Part shown: positions 7,301 through 15,287 of the stretch, one piece after another | Layout: each line of letters opens with the position of its first letter | Position numbering within the stretch: the stretch's first letter is position 1 | IMG/VR virus record: IMGVR_UViG_3300013372_003612 | Location: 1 to 24,265 of that record | Length of the DNA stretch: 24,265 bases | From: a virus | Direction: 5' to 3' (one strand) | Notes under the pieces: generated by a model | Seen by the model: only the letters and a program-made list of their open reading frames with translations | Told to the model about the DNA's origin: nothing | Databases searched by the model: none | Translations under genes and position numbers: made by a program

Positions 7301-10300
7301 TCACGCATCACTATTTATCTCCGAGCAAGAATATAAAGGCTTAGGCATCGCTGGGTTGCTCAATACCCACTCATATGCTTGGTGGCAAAGGGCAGGATTT
7401 GGTCGGGTCCATCTCGAACCAGCAGCAGACGGTCCATTCGTTTGGCAGTTGCTTGGATTTGTCCACGCAGAAGACGAAGTTGTGCCATTGCGTGTTTACG
7501 CAAAAGATGCGATTGGTCCTCTACAAAGAGAATTAAAAAATTATCTCAAAGGCAAGCCAGACACAATTATCGCAAACGACGCCACAGCGGCACGGGTTGC
7601 TTGGTGGATACGAGCAACCGAACGCGACCCAGAACTTGCGAGTTTTGTAACTCTTGCCAACTTGTTTGACCTTACGCCCAAGAATAAATCGCTTCTGTCA
7701 AACTTCTTCAAGTACGAAATCGGGGCTGGCGGAGGTTTTGGCACCACCCTAGAAATGTCTTTGGCTGATAAGCCTACTGTCTATATGCCGTATCATATCC
7801 TACCGAAAGACCCACTTAAGTTCGTACAGCAATCAGCCAACTTGGGTGTGCGCTCAAGTTCAGGCAACTTAATGGTTAGTAAATATCATTTGATTAACAA
7901 TGATGATGATTCAATCCCTATCACTCAAGAACAGGCTTCGTTTTGGGCACAAACAATAAAAGATGCTGAAGCCTTTAGGGAGAGCAACCCTGGGCGAATC
8001 AACACAGCGTCGCAACAAGATTATGTTATTAATTCTTTATTTGAATCAGCTGGATATAACCTCCCACCAATTTTAATAACAAGAGCAAACGTCGCATCCC
8101 TGATAAATAAAAAGGATAGCGCATTCGGGGGTGTGGGGAGGCAGGGGAACAATAGATTTTACCCATACACAGTTATAGCAAGAGGCAATGGGATTAGAGC
8201 AGCGTCTTTAGGGATGGATGCTGATGTTGCGACACGTCAGTATATGACAGGGCCCCGCTTTATTGAGACAATGAACTCTGGTTTCCTACACGGTGGTGGC
8301 GATTATTTCACCGCACATCCTCTTACGTGGGCGCATCATTTTGCGACCTTAGATAAAGATGGTAATTTTATTTCTGCGTTAGATGACAACAATAAATCAG
8401 CCACGCTTGCCTTAATCCCGCCGTCTTCTCGTGTGGGGAGTTATGAAGAATACACGCGAACTCAAAACGAGTTATTCCAACTATTAGACTTAGACGGAAT
8501 AGCGACAACCCAACATCAATGGCAAGAAGATACCTTTCAAGGAGATAATCTCCCCCAAAGCATCTTGTGGCTATACAACCCAGCAACGTCAGTTGAGGCA
8601 CAACGGGCTAGACGAGCAAAGATAATGTCTCTTGATAGCGAGAACCTGTCACCATCGGTTAAATCAATTCTTAATCTAATTTACGAACTAGAAGATGCTA
8701 AAACTGAAGGCAATAAGGAAGACATAACACGGGTTCAAAGGTTGTTTGCGTATCCAAGCGAAGCAGTTTATGGCGTACTACACGGGTATGACGTGATGAC
8801 GAGAAAAGTTACGGGTTCACACAATAACGATTCTAGGACATACGAAGGTTCGGTTATGACCGTCTTGAATCGCTCAGCGTTAATGGTTGTTGATGAACCA
8901 ATGTCCTTACTTGAATCCCACAGTTTTGTTACCAATCTCAGAAGAGGCATCACCACATATCTTGGTAAAGATACGACTTTTCAAGATGGAGAGTCAACTC
9001 CAGATTGGATACAGTTTTTTGGGAAGGGCAGTGGTCAAATTGCCGTCGCGAAAAGAGAAGAAGCAAAAAGAAAAATAGACACACAAGCGGCACTCGCCGT
9101 TAGAGATTATGTCCGACAGGGACAATTAAGACAGAGCGCGCTAAGAAGGCAAGAAGATTCTACTGCTGGGGCTAAACCTTACGGGCTCAGAAGTCGCACG
9201 GATAAAAACTTATACAACACTTTATATAAGAGACTCCGAGATGCGGTTGAGGGTAATTCAAGACCGTTGACAGCCTTGTTTTTTATTGCTTCACCAGAAA
9301 ACATAGAAGCATATGCCAGAAAACTCGCAGAAGAATACAATCTATATACAGAGCAAATCAACGCATTGCGTCTCAAACTAGACAACGCAGAGATTGATGC
9401 TTTGACCGACACGGAAATCTCCGACCTTGAACGACAGCTAGAGAATCTCACGGGTCGTCTTGAGACAACAATCAACTCATGGGGGAGTTATGTCGGGACT
9501 GCCAACCAACTAAGCCGAGAAAGAATTGCTGTTCAAGGAAGAAAGAAAGCGATTCTTGCTATCTTGAGAAAAATTGAATCTCATCTGGGTGATGATTATG
9601 GTAACAACAAATTGGTCATTAAACTTCGCAATGAATTAGAACGAATAGCTAAACGAGAAAAATTACTATCAAGAGATTCGGTTTATAAGGACAATGGGGT
9701 AAACATTGCTGACGCAGGAGATTACTCAAGAAGACTTCGCGACGTTTTGACCCAAACAGGTGGTCCCGCTCTTGGCGACCTTGATTTCCCAGAGTATGAA
9801 GATGATGACGACACCCTCAATTACGATTTTGAAAACGAATTTCAGTCATTAATGATTGATGCTGAAGATGCCAAAGCCATTCCTTCCAATGAGCCTTGGG
9901 ATGACGCAGACCAAGATAACCCACGGGTGTCTATGACGGGCATTCCTGTTGACGTTCTTAGAAAAATTAAAGCAATGATGGCACGCGCGCGACACAAGAA
10001 CACACCAAAACCAGAAGCTGAGGTTGCTGAAAGAAAAGCCAAAGAACTGATGGCTAAACACCGACCAGACCTTGCTAACGAGTCGTTTTTACGGGGCCTG
10101 CGGTCATCTTCACAAGGTCTACAGTCGCGGGTGTACCGAATGGTTGGAGGCGAAGAAGACCAAGAAATTTTATTAATGCTTGATTCAGGAATGTCAGTAG
10201 AAGAAATAGCGAAAACACTAAATAAATCAACTACTGGGATAAACCTCAGAATGAACATGATGAAAAAAGCAGGGATAAATGTCCCAACGCCAAACAACCC

Positions 10301-11156
10301 TAAAAAAAATTCATTGGATGAAGCACGAAGTCTTCGGCGGGAATTACGGTTAAATAAGTTTCTTGAATTCAGGGACGAAGCCGTAGTCAGCCCTGGACAA
10401 GTCAGCAGGTTGCTTGCTGACTTGAGAAGAATCGATAACAATAAAAAAATTAAAAAACATATGAAACGCCTTGAAAAAGAAAATTCTGGCACTTTTAGTG
10501 ACTACGTTAAAGACTTTTTTAAGCTAAACCTTGACTACACAGCTGATTTTATAAAATTAGCCCAGTTGTTAAGATTAACCCCTCCTAGCGACCGAAACCC
10601 AAATAGACGAGGTCCTGAAATTGACAAGCCACTCTATGTAACAGTAAACTTAATGTTACTTGCTGGCTTTAGTACCAGAGAAATAGCAAGCGGGCTAGAT
10701 ATATCAACTGGTACAGTGTCAAAATATAGAAAAGAATTCACAGATGTTATTAAAACAAATTTGCCTCGAGATGTAAAATCTTTAAATTCATCTACTCCAC
10801 TATGGGTAGATTTGGCTGTCGATTCATTTGAACACGAAATATTGGGTGAATCGTACGCAATTAAGGGCGTATACACGAAGCCGACATTGCGTAATCGTCT
10901 AAAATCGGAGATTCTTAGAAGCAGCAGAGGCGGGGCCCCTGGCCAATGGAGCGCACGGAAAGCTCAACTACTTGCCAATGACTATCGTAAAGCGGGTGGT
11001 GGCTACAGAACTAACCGCCCATCTCGCAAACAAATGGCTCTAAAGAAGTGGAACAAGAAGTCCTACAAAAAGAAACTAGGCGAAGAAATTGGTCGCAAGT
11101 ATGTTCGTGTGTCCAAAACAATCAAGGAACGCCAAAAAGAAAAGACTAAACGATAA
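4353..11156 (+). CDS. Giant polyvalent phage protein: peptidase-like, two ADP-ribosyltransferase-like, GNAT-like and HTH regions
   Basis: This 2,267-aa product is probably packed in the virion and delivered to the host. From the N-terminus: a DxDxDG peptide at 44-53 before TPFERP; a metallopeptidase-like motif HEYGH (303-307) with a possible third ligand in FAEAF (E399); and an ADP-ribosyltransferase-like region with YR (609-610), SFT (635-637) and GEDYL-QGTF (660-669). A GNAT-like fold lies around 910-1050, with YKGLGIAGLL as its acetyl-CoA loop (994-1003). A second ADP-ribosyltransferase-like region has ARG (1276-1278), GGGDYFTAH (1314-1322), GYD (1478-1480) and VLNRSAL (1504-1510). Long charged helices follow (about 1550-1830), then two helix-turn-helix motifs near 1938-1967 and 2095-2126, and a Lys/Arg-rich tail. 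The first transferase's ExE glutamates are not clear. Domain calls rest on motif reading only. I found no frameshift. Confidence 0.8.
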   Translation: MTTFEFDTKAGNRAMRRLGNKLKNSIGRTGGINANVRFDPNAFDGDDDGLVQDATPFERPALPTAKPPASSDPRSIPRPRIPLTTGSPKKRPLISLGRNRNNPILSLRRKGNRPAGYPDHLSHSSLSDIVNYAVAKNRDELFISFSDFRAGTPEQWDTPNDTNGYMYHLIESELAKKMAELALQNLSIKKSPDDTPLEPDFSPEAQAIAREFVENGLKNPLMLEIVKKFGIPKVVVNKNKDPRYAAYYVNHLNTIFIDADAFQTLKSLSGREQNEFDILQTRDGRKILTRAIINPTNEGTFAHEYGHYIKELLRLEDKYHAKSPSTSDDRKSTTIRNRFLYPKGDEDSHPLSLPEIRQFWGHSLNTSIGAGRRSEAKTKDRIYADSIYAEENDDELFAEAFSALMRPDNEGLVNDFTVQYFSDLLGLPTRPSKGHNSIKLQLPSQQLMPDGRPLLPLLPRNRPNVGVRSNNRLHDKNNPITVSHGRARQGLFSIGNHRFYDQDRQSLYLVGDNQTLRDAVVAGSRFLGDDTHGNIVRNISRVQLGFPLNDMPLTGNENDEDMDIYRALITGDIAQLPYSERRAIEKAVKDANDIFVGIQDSPKTDKPLYRVLDTDLNTFLNSFSEGDELPLPITSFTEDFDDEAPIVLKINKDARALSLGEDYLTQGTFRVSRLTRDKDRAIAELDHVETFDPRHDAMRAVVGDDVPQTMRSRGLASRRYTDAEAQAIVADRDERADLTTSEYDVDLDTNEALDTLIQEEMPDDTLLTRIKNTVERFVQQKIDARLAKHQAFMTERYSIEKPYVQDAEVLKRWTTPEVGRLILSVNKKIDFANKAAGNKYSIVSSLDADGIRKLIETSKYTYTRSDPEWDGTDRSLELNLTPEEKDALQTMADALEATERAYLNKVKLPIEKSHIVVQGQAIMRIGRHSSGDTIEFNAQIFDYAAPFNQGVEPIRVGRMNRIIMKPSSPDALFPSSRETAEVHHASLFISEQEYKGLGIAGLLNTHSYAWWQRAGFGRVHLEPAADGPFVWQLLGFVHAEDEVVPLRVYAKDAIGPLQRELKNYLKGKPDTIIANDATAARVAWWIRATERDPELASFVTLANLFDLTPKNKSLLSNFFKYEIGAGGGFGTTLEMSLADKPTVYMPYHILPKDPLKFVQQSANLGVRSSSGNLMVSKYHLINNDDDSIPITQEQASFWAQTIKDAEAFRESNPGRINTASQQDYVINSLFESAGYNLPPILITRANVASLINKKDSAFGGVGRQGNNRFYPYTVIARGNGIRAASLGMDADVATRQYMTGPRFIETMNSGFLHGGGDYFTAHPLTWAHHFATLDKDGNFISALDDNNKSATLALIPPSSRVGSYEEYTRTQNELFQLLDLDGIATTQHQWQEDTFQGDNLPQSILWLYNPATSVEAQRARRAKIMSLDSENLSPSVKSILNLIYELEDAKTEGNKEDITRVQRLFAYPSEAVYGVLHGYDVMTRKVTGSHNNDSRTYEGSVMTVLNRSALMVVDEPMSLLESHSFVTNLRRGITTYLGKDTTFQDGESTPDWIQFFGKGSGQIAVAKREEAKRKIDTQAALAVRDYVRQGQLRQSALRRQEDSTAGAKPYGLRSRTDKNLYNTLYKRLRDAVEGNSRPLTALFFIASPENIEAYARKLAEEYNLYTEQINALRLKLDNAEIDALTDTEISDLERQLENLTGRLETTINSWGSYVGTANQLSRERIAVQGRKKAILAILRKIESHLGDDYGNNKLVIKLRNELERIAKREKLLSRDSVYKDNGVNIADAGDYSRRLRDVLTQTGGPALGDLDFPEYEDDDDTLNYDFENEFQSLMIDAEDAKAIPSNEPWDDADQDNPRVSMTGIPVDVLRKIKAMMARARHKNTPKPEAEVAERKAKELMAKHRPDLANESFLRGLRSSSQGLQSRVYRMVGGEEDQEILLMLDSGMSVEEIAKTLNKSTTGINLRMNMMKKAGINVPTPNNPKKNSLDEARSLRRELRLNKFLEFRDEAVVSPGQVSRLLADLRRIDNNKKIKKHMKRLEKENSGTFSDYVKDFFKLNLDYTADFIKLAQLLRLTPPSDRNPNRRGPEIDKPLYVTVNLMLLAGFSTREIASGLDISTGTVSKYRKEFTDVIKTNLPRDVKSLNSSTPLWVDLAVDSFEHEILGESYAIKGVYTKPTLRNRLKSEILRSSRGGAPGQWSARKAQLLANDYRKAGGGYRTNRPSRKQMALKKWNKKSYKKKLGEEIGRKYVRVSKTIKERQKEKTKR

Positions 11157-11416
11157 TGAATCAAAATCAAAAATGGGAATTACTCGGCGAATTAGCCTCA
11201 TACCCACCACTTACCAACCTAGAAATAGCCGAAGAATACCGTGGGTTGGTTTATGCTCTACTCATAGATAGAGCGGAACAAAAGTTTAGTAAAGAGATTC
11301 AAGAAGCCCAAGAATACAGAATAAACTCTTCACGAAACCCGATTAAGGCATTAGAGAATTACCTTCGCGATAACCCTAAAATGAAATTAAATCAATTTAA
11401 AAGAAACTTACCGTAA
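11156..11416 (+). CDS. Small hypothetical protein downstream of the giant gene (86 aa)
   Basis: The start codon shares one base with the giant gene's stop (TAATG at 11154-11158), a typical translational coupling. The 86-aa product is helical and charged, with LTNLEIAEEYRGLVYALLID in the first half and a basic C-terminus (MKLNQFKRNLP). No family is recognised. It may be an accessory or chaperone for the giant protein, judging only from the coupling. Its last 9 nt overlap the end of the ribbon-helix-helix gene on the other strand. Confidence 0.6.
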   Translation: MNQNQKWELLGELASYPPLTNLEIAEEYRGLVYALLIDRAEQKFSKEIQEAQEYRINSSRNPIKALENYLRDNPKMKLNQFKRNLP

Positions 11417-11728
11417 TCTAGTATCGCATTTAAGACAAAACTCAGACCACGGGAAAGACTTGCGATGTTCTATCGGGTGAGCACAGTCAAGAATTTCTGT
11501 TGCTCTTTTGTTCATCGTCTCCCTAAATAACTGAGACAATGTAACCCCTTCTTTTTCTGCCGCTCGCTTCCATCTGTCTTTTTCTTCAGGGGTCGTGCGT
11601 ATGAGCACCTGCGCGCCCGCGGGGCCGTCGTCTTGTTTGTTGGCGATTGGAGAAACTCCCATAGAGATAGTCTCAACTACCTTGTCCATCGCCGCTTTCA
11701 AGTTGTCGTTGATTGTCTTCTTCTCCAT
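11408..11728 (-). CDS. Ribbon-helix-helix DNA-binding protein with C-terminal zinc knuckle
   Basis: Residues VLIRTTPEEKDRWKRAAEKE followed by GVTLSQLFRETMNKRA match the strand-helix-helix pattern of Arc/CopG-type regulators. After it come DCAHPIEHR and FCLKCDTRLR, whose Cys and His residues could bind zinc. The ATG at 11728 is preferred to the TTG at 11734 because GAGGTG lies 7 nt before it. The gene overlaps the preceding HTH gene by 56 nt and is last in the block of - strand genes. It is probably an autoregulator or an accessory DNA-binding factor. Confidence 0.65.
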   Translation of the reverse strand: MEKKTINDNLKAAMDKVVETISMGVSPIANKQDDGPAGAQVLIRTTPEEKDRWKRAAEKEGVTLSQLFRETMNKRATEILDCAHPIEHRKSFPWSEFCLKCDTRLR

Positions 11729-12326
11729 TTTCAATCACCTCAGCATCCACAATACCTTTTTTACCCAGTAGTTCGGCGACAGTATCTAGTGGTAACACGC
11801 CAGAAACACCCATTATCCTCAGCAATTCGCGAGCTTCTGTTTCTGCATCAAAAGAAACCCTCTGTGGACCCATGCCTTCTTGCCCCGCTAAAGTTGCACG
11901 GATTGGCTGGGTATCACGGGCACTAATATCCATCTGGACATTTACGTTGTTTTGCTCCATACCTAATAGTTTTGACCTTCTATCCATGATTCCAAGCACC
12001 TGTTGGATTGCTTTGAGGTCTGGTTCAACTTGTACTTCAGTGCCATCATCAAGAGTTACTTTCCTATGTTGAGTTAAGGGCCAAATAGCTGCTTGTAAGC
12101 CATCAAGTCTTTCTAATTCCATTCTCAACACTTCAGGGTACGCCATCTGTGTCTCACGGTTAAGTTTCTCTAGCGTTCTATTTATTGCGCTTGAAACTAT
12201 TCGCGATGATACGCCAAATCTTCTGCCAATCTCTGCGACCGACATACCTGCTTGACGCATTTTAAATATGCGCGAGTCTCTTTCAGCCAGAAACTCTTTT
12301 GAAATCATCTTGTTGTTATCGCTCAC
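11673..12326 (-). CDS. HTH protein, small-terminase-like
   Basis: The 217-aa product begins with a GTG that overlaps the primase stop as GTGA. A helix-turn-helix is seen near residues 18-45 (FKMRQAGMSVAEIGRRFGVS then SRIVSSAINRTL). Then come MELERLDGLQAAIWPL and, further on, QQVLGIMDRRSKLLGM, a pattern I associate with phage small-terminase-like or related DNA-binding proteins. No large terminase is in the window, so that role is tentative. The N-terminus also resembles resolvase or transposase HTH domains. Its tail is acidic and overlaps the next gene. Confidence 0.5.
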   Translation of the reverse strand: MSDNNKMISKEFLAERDSRIFKMRQAGMSVAEIGRRFGVSSRIVSSAINRTLEKLNRETQMAYPEVLRMELERLDGLQAAIWPLTQHRKVTLDDGTEVQVEPDLKAIQQVLGIMDRRSKLLGMEQNNVNVQMDISARDTQPIRATLAGQEGMGPQRVSFDAETEARELLRIMGVSGVLPLDTVAELLGKKGIVDAEVIENGEEDNQRQLESGDGQGS

Positions 12327-14029
12327 ATTGATGTTGTAGCAAATTCAACAACTTCAAACGGGAATCGTTTACCACGTTTAATAATTGTTGGCCACTGCCT
12401 TTCGTCACGAGCTCCTCTAAAATGTCGCACATCATAATGATAGGGTAAACCTGTTGGGTCGGGTTGCAAGGCGATGCCAAACTCTGGCCAGCGGGACCAC
12501 ACAGCCGAACCAAATGGACGCAACTCTCGCGAAGTCATTGAAGTGCCAAGTGGTGCGTGGTGTTCTAGCCATAAAGCACACTTGTATACGTCGCGAATAA
12601 CATCAAGATATCTAGCAATCTCAATTGCGACTGCCTCTGAAGTTCTACCACCTGGGTCTATAAAAGCCTTGTACAAAGGACCCATAATTAGAATGTCGGG
12701 CTTTATCTTGTCCATATGTTCCTCAAACACAGCTCTGTCGTCAGCACGGAGCAAGTCAAAACCTTGAGGTTTAATTAATAAGTGAGACTGATGGTGTGGG
12801 AGTTTGCCAACTGCAGCGGCGGCCCCGTAAATTGAACGTGATGTTCTACGAATAATTCGTTCAGGGTTTTCTAGGTCAATTGAAAGTGTTGTCATTGGCT
12901 TGATTGGCTGGAAAGTAAATGGGTGGACACCTGCGCCAACACAGATTGATACCTGACGTGCAAGCATTGTCTTGCCCACACCTTCAGCCGCGACCACAAT
13001 CACTCGTTCGCCACGCTCGAGCAATCCAGGAATAACCCAATCATAACTGTCATTATCTGATTCTTGAATAAAAGTAGACCAATCAACAAGACGACCCATA
13101 TCAATTGGTTTCGTTGATTGAGACTTAGCAATGGTTAATTCTGCCTTAAGCAATTTTTGAGTATCCGACAAGTCGTCTCGCGACAACAAAGCAATCACAT
13201 CAGAAACTGCTTTTTGTTCTGCAGTTTGAATCGGGACTACGGCCTCTGGTTCAGTTACTTCTTCAACAGAGTTGATATCAAATACTTCCAACTGCTCAAT
13301 AGTGCCACCGTTATTAAGGTGGTCAGTTACATCTTTACCTTTGGCGCACTTCCAGACTTGAACATCACAACCAACTTCCTGTAAAGCTTGGTAAACCTCA
13401 ACAGCATGTTGTTGACCAGGTAAGTCATTATCAATAATGATGTCAACAGTTGCGCCAGCAAGAACCGAAGTATGGATTTCATTCCAAGTGCCCGCACCGT
13501 TAGGCATTGTGGTTGCGACGATTGACATTTTAGTGAGTGTGTCAACATCTTTTTCTCCTTCTACTACGAATACTGGTTTGCCTTGCTTGACAGCATTAAC
13601 TACTGCTGGCAAGTTGTACAGTACACGAGGGGTGTCTGCCAGTTTGTAATCCCAACCACTACGACCATCAGGTTTGCGCTGTCTAAATGTTTTCTTACCA
13701 GAAGAATCAACGAATCTAAGTTTCTGGAACAGCAGAGTCCCGTCTTCTGAGTAGTAGTTGTAAGTTGCTGTAAGTTTTAATTCTTCTTTTGGTTTGGGTG
13801 GGTAAAGGTCAGACAAAGTCAAGCCCATACTTTGACAAGCCTTTTCGGTATCACACCTTCCTGCGTGGCAGTAAACAACAACCTTGCCGTCTTTGCCTTC
13901 TGATACAGAGAAAGATGGGTTATCATCGTCGTCGCGACACGGGCACTTTGCTTGGAAACCACCGTTGACAGTTACAACCCCCTCGAGACGGGACAACACG
14001 CGCTGTAGTTGAGGAGATTGATTTGGCAT
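12323..14029 (-). CDS. Bifunctional TOPRIM primase / RecA-like (RepA/DnaB-type) helicase
   Basis: This 568-aa protein should prime and unwind DNA at the phage replication fork. An N-terminal zinc site is formed by C29, C31, C54 and C59 (KCPCRDDDDNPSF, YCHAGRC). The TOPRIM domain shows VVEGEKD (E158) and IIIDNDLPG (D200, D202). The C-terminal ATPase has a Walker A AEGVGKT (348-354), a hydrophobic Walker B DILIMGP (445-451) and an HH pair at 490-491. The order is that of phage primase-helicases, and the ATPase resembles RepA/KaiC-like hexameric helicases. The start overlaps the WhiB-like gene's stop (TAATG), so the two are co-expressed. Confidence 0.9.
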   Translation of the reverse strand: MPNQSPQLQRVLSRLEGVVTVNGGFQAKCPCRDDDDNPSFSVSEGKDGKVVVYCHAGRCDTEKACQSMGLTLSDLYPPKPKEELKLTATYNYYSEDGTLLFQKLRFVDSSGKKTFRQRKPDGRSGWDYKLADTPRVLYNLPAVVNAVKQGKPVFVVEGEKDVDTLTKMSIVATTMPNGAGTWNEIHTSVLAGATVDIIIDNDLPGQQHAVEVYQALQEVGCDVQVWKCAKGKDVTDHLNNGGTIEQLEVFDINSVEEVTEPEAVVPIQTAEQKAVSDVIALLSRDDLSDTQKLLKAELTIAKSQSTKPIDMGRLVDWSTFIQESDNDSYDWVIPGLLERGERVIVVAAEGVGKTMLARQVSICVGAGVHPFTFQPIKPMTTLSIDLENPERIIRRTSRSIYGAAAAVGKLPHHQSHLLIKPQGFDLLRADDRAVFEEHMDKIKPDILIMGPLYKAFIDPGGRTSEAVAIEIARYLDVIRDVYKCALWLEHHAPLGTSMTSRELRPFGSAVWSRWPEFGIALQPDPTGLPYHYDVRHFRGARDERQWPTIIKRGKRFPFEVVEFATTSM

Positions 14030-14625
14030 TATTTGCTCGCTGCGATGAATCTGGTAATTATTGGATTTGTGAACAAATGCTCTACTCGTTCTGGGTCTCT
14101 AGACATCATTTGCATTACTGGACGACTAATACCACGCAAACTGTGACCCAAACCGCCTTCGCGAGCACAATGAATATTTAATTTTTTTCTAATATACATT
14201 CGTTCGGCCTCGTTAGTCCCGCCCCAGATGCCATAAGGTTCTGCTTTCACCCCATATTCAAGACACTCTAGTTGATTGTCGCAACTGGAGCAAATTTTCA
14301 AAGCCAAATCGCCATTGATTTTGGCTTCTTTGCGCTGTAGAGATGACGCATTGGGTGGCAAAATAGTAAACCACATTTTAGGATTATGCCCCCTACACGC
14401 TGGGTTGGAGAATTTAGGTAATGGGACAGAACATGGTTCTACTTCTGGGACATAATCCCTAATTTTGGTTGATTGTGCTTCGCCCAAAATATCAACACAG
14501 AATTTTTTTACTCTGCTTTTAGAAACACCCATCATGAACGCTATGTTTTCGTAACTGTAATTCTCGTCGCGTAACTCTTTTATCTTTTCAATCTGTTCTT
14601 CGGAAAATTCTTTCTTGCTTGCCAT
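14029..14625 (-). CDS. WhiB-family iron-sulphur regulator with N-terminal HTH
   Basis: The C-terminal part is WhiB-like: C77 in PACRGHNPKMWF, CSSC (112-115) and C121 give the four cysteines that hold a [4Fe-4S] cluster, and GIWGGTNEAER (132-142) is the family's turn. The first 45 residues add a helix-turn-helix (IKELRDENYSYENIAFMMG followed by VSKSRVKKF), which is unusual because typical WhiB proteins are near 80-120 aa without one. Phage WhiB proteins can repress host whiB genes or bind the main sigma factor. A GGAGG lies 5 nt before the ATG. It heads the primase operon and may control early-to-late switching. Confidence 0.92.
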   Translation of the reverse strand: MASKKEFSEEQIEKIKELRDENYSYENIAFMMGVSKSRVKKFCVDILGEAQSTKIRDYVPEVEPCSVPLPKFSNPACRGHNPKMWFTILPPNASSLQRKEAKINGDLALKICSSCDNQLECLEYGVKAEPYGIWGGTNEAERMYIRKKLNIHCAREGGLGHSLRGISRPVMQMMSRDPERVEHLFTNPIITRFIAASK

Positions 14626-14646
14626 TTTTCCTCCAGAAATTCGGGA

Positions 14647-15057
14647 CTAAGTAGCGGTTATTCTACGCACATCTGCTGAAGAAAGAAAGACTTTTACAAA
14701 ATTTATTTTTGTAATTCCATTTTCGTCAGTAGCGACAACATCAACTTGTTCAAGTGGGACTTTAAACTCGTGTGCAATCTGCGCTCTAATCCGACCAATT
14801 TCTGTTTCTGTTTTTAAGAACGATTCGTCGTGATTATCGTCAACCGAGATGGGTGTGGCTAACGCTTTGATTTCTAAATCCTTGGTTTTTGACCTCAAAC
14901 ACCACGCACAAGCAATCTTTGGTGCGGTTGATGCACGGGGACGAATTTCTGTGTGCCCACATTCCAGCACGTGTTCATACTTGACTTTGCCCCAAGCCCC
15001 GCTGCGGCGGATTTCGGTGACAGTCTTGCGAGGTGCTTTTCTGTGCTCTGTAGTCAT
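14647..15057 (-). CDS. Small zinc-knuckle protein (136 aa)
   Basis: A C-G-H and a CxxC pair (ECGHTEIRPR with C33, IACAWC with C50 and C53) form a putative zinc knuckle of the kind seen in many actinophage small proteins. The C-terminal half has a helix (ETEIGRIRAQIAHEF) and strands with no known match. TAGGAACAA directly before the ATG can act as ribosome-binding site. The + strand promoter of the gene at 15086 overlaps its first codons. It lies 21 nt upstream of the WhiB-like gene and likely shares its transcript. Confidence 0.6.
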   Translation of the reverse strand: MTTEHRKAPRKTVTEIRRSGAWGKVKYEHVLECGHTEIRPRASTAPKIACAWCLRSKTKDLEIKALATPISVDDNHDESFLKTETEIGRIRAQIAHEFKVPLEQVDVVATDENGITKINFVKVFLSSADVRRITAT

Positions 15058-15079
15058 TTGTTCCTATTACGGATACCCT
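15051..15079 (+). promoter_or_regulatory. TATTACGGA-type promoter for the gene at 15086
   Basis: -35 TAGTCA (15051-15056), 17 bp, -10 TACCCT (15074-15079), with CTATTACGGA filling the end of the spacer (15064-15073). Exactly 6 nt separate the -10 from ATG 15086. A second TATAGT (15092-15097) lies 6 nt before the in-frame ATG at 15104. Confidence 0.5.
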
Positions 15080-15085
15080 TAAATT

Positions 15086-15247
15086 ATGGGATATAGTGGC
15101 TCTATGCCAGTAAAACAAACTTACTACAAAGGTCGAGGAAAAACAGAAAACCCACGAGGATTTAAAATCGCCGTGGGTTTCTATTTGACAATGTGCGTGA
15201 TTTCTTTTGCCACATTGATTTACTTTTTGTTGGACTTAATTTTTTAA
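15086..15247 (+). CDS. Small membrane protein (53 aa), probably leaderless
   Basis: The 53-aa frame reads MGYSGSMPVKQTYYKGRG, then a basic segment, a hydrophobic span of about 20 residues (VGFYLTMCVISFATLIYFLL) and DLIF. One transmembrane helix with a positive N-terminal side is predicted. ATG 15086 and the in-frame ATG 15104 each lie 6 nt after a -10-like hexamer, so two leaderless starts are possible; I prefer 15086 because its promoter carries the shared TATTACGG motif. The function is unknown. The gene runs divergently from the zinc-knuckle gene and towards ssb. Confidence 0.6.
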   Translation: MGYSGSMPVKQTYYKGRGKTENPRGFKIAVGFYLTMCVISFATLIYFLLDLIF

Positions 15248-15287
15248 CCCGTATCAAACTCTCAGGATTGACTTAACGGGCAAAAAC

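Noticed and set aside
9842-10492. 216-aa frame on the - strand
   Set aside because: Antisense to the giant gene, rich in Ser, Arg and Leu, with no promoter or ribosome-binding site.
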